Positions 4,950 through 5,110 of a stretch of 5,110 nt of DNA are shown here, in pieces. The position numbers were made by a program, and so were the translations under genes. Under the pieces are notes generated by a model, which saw only the letters and a program-made list of their open reading frames with translations, did no database searches and was not told where the DNA came from. Position 1 is the first letter of the stretch; each line of letters starts with the position of its first letter. Where the stretch lies: positions 1 through 5,110 of the forward strand of contig JAIWOG010000316.1 of NCBI GenBank assembly GCA_020217035.1, given 5' to 3'. Source of the stretch: Magnetospirillum sp. (lineage in GTDB: Bacteria; Pseudomonadota; Alphaproteobacteria; Rhodospirillales; Magnetospirillaceae).

Positions 4950-5110
4950 ATGACCAGCATCACCACGACCACCCAGGCCGGGGCCTTGCCTGACCTGATC
5001 AAGGACGGCGGGGAAGTCCGGGTTGGACTTGCCCGGAAAGAGTGGAGAGCGTGCATGCTAACCTTGCACGAAGGACATTCAGATGACGGGTTTCGGGATG
5101 AGGAAATTCA
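4950..5110 (+). CDS. Unrecognised protein, 3'-truncated by the window end
   Basis: An ATG at 4950 opens a frame that stays open to the window edge (53 complete codons), beginning MTSITTTTQAGALPDLIKDG. GAGG at 4938-4941 is 8 bases upstream, a good Shine-Dalgarno. The first 25 codons use G/C third bases heavily; later codons (cta, gga, tca, gat, att) are more mixed, so the gene may be accessory or newly acquired. No signal peptide, membrane segment or known motif is visible. Dyads within it (aagtcc/ggactt at 5014-5030, cgtgca/tgcacg at 5050-5070) could mean that part of this region is structured RNA instead. A minus-strand frame over 4742-5056 competes, as noted among the rejected items. Confidence 0.5.
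   Translation, partial: MTSITTTTQAGALPDLIKDGGEVRVGLARKEWRACMLTLHEGHSDDGFRDEEI

Noticed and set aside
4621..4953. A + strand frame ending in an ATGA overlap with the ATG at 4950, suggesting translational coupling
   Set aside because: The frame reads as an Arg/Gln/Pro-rich shadow with many A third bases and passes through the small RNA and terminator. The overlap is probably chance.
4742..5056. A 104-codon minus-strand frame (starting MHALHSFRASP) with a passable AAGG Shine-Dalgarno and a hydrophobic stretch
   Set aside because: Its end runs through the strong + strand terminator stem, it has no recognisable motif, and it conflicts with the + strand frame at 4950. It cannot be excluded on codon bias alone, because both frames share third positions across 4950-5056.

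Overview
The window is GC-rich (above 60% by eye) with strong G/C third-position codon bias. Gene density, the style of the envelope proteins and the uncharacterised domains present fit an alphaproteobacterium, most likely a Rhodospirillales/Magnetospirillum-like organism. That placement is inference from composition and protein style, because no rRNA or marker gene is present.

Left part (1-2385, + strand): the 3' end of a large glycine-rich protein with an immunoglobulin-like He_PIG/cadherin-type domain is followed 19 bases later by a TolC-family outer-membrane efflux lipoprotein. A clean 12-bp hairpin at 2351-2382 closes the pair. The arrangement suggests a surface or secreted protein with its own outer-membrane channel (type I secretion-like), but no RTX repeats, ABC transporter or adaptor are visible here.

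Middle (2386-3661, + strand): a leader of about 110 bases with several overlapping hairpins precedes a 387-residue protein. It reads as an N-terminal DUF2478-like domain fused to a DUF4213/DUF364 'putative heavy-metal chelation' module. The role is unknown; family context points to metal, possibly molybdenum, handling.

Right part (3668-4489, - strand): a secreted SLT-type lytic transglycosylase ends only 6 bases from the preceding convergent gene. Its upstream region carries a near-consensus sigma-54 -24/-12 element, placed so that the predicted transcript starts just ahead of a good Shine-Dalgarno, with an IHF-like site further upstream.

Far right (4490-5110): a gene-poor stretch holds a likely small RNA on the + strand. 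It has a promoter-like element, a 5' hairpin, a C/U-rich anti-Shine-Dalgarno segment and a strong intrinsic terminator with seven Ts. After this come a start-less stretch that looks coding (possible gene remnant) and the 5' end of an unrecognised gene that runs off the window.

The best candidates for something undescribed are the small RNA at about 4683-4779, the sigma-54 control of the transglycosylase, and the DUF2478-DUF4213-DUF364 fusion with its structured leader. No CRISPR array, insertion sequence, tRNA or rRNA was seen.
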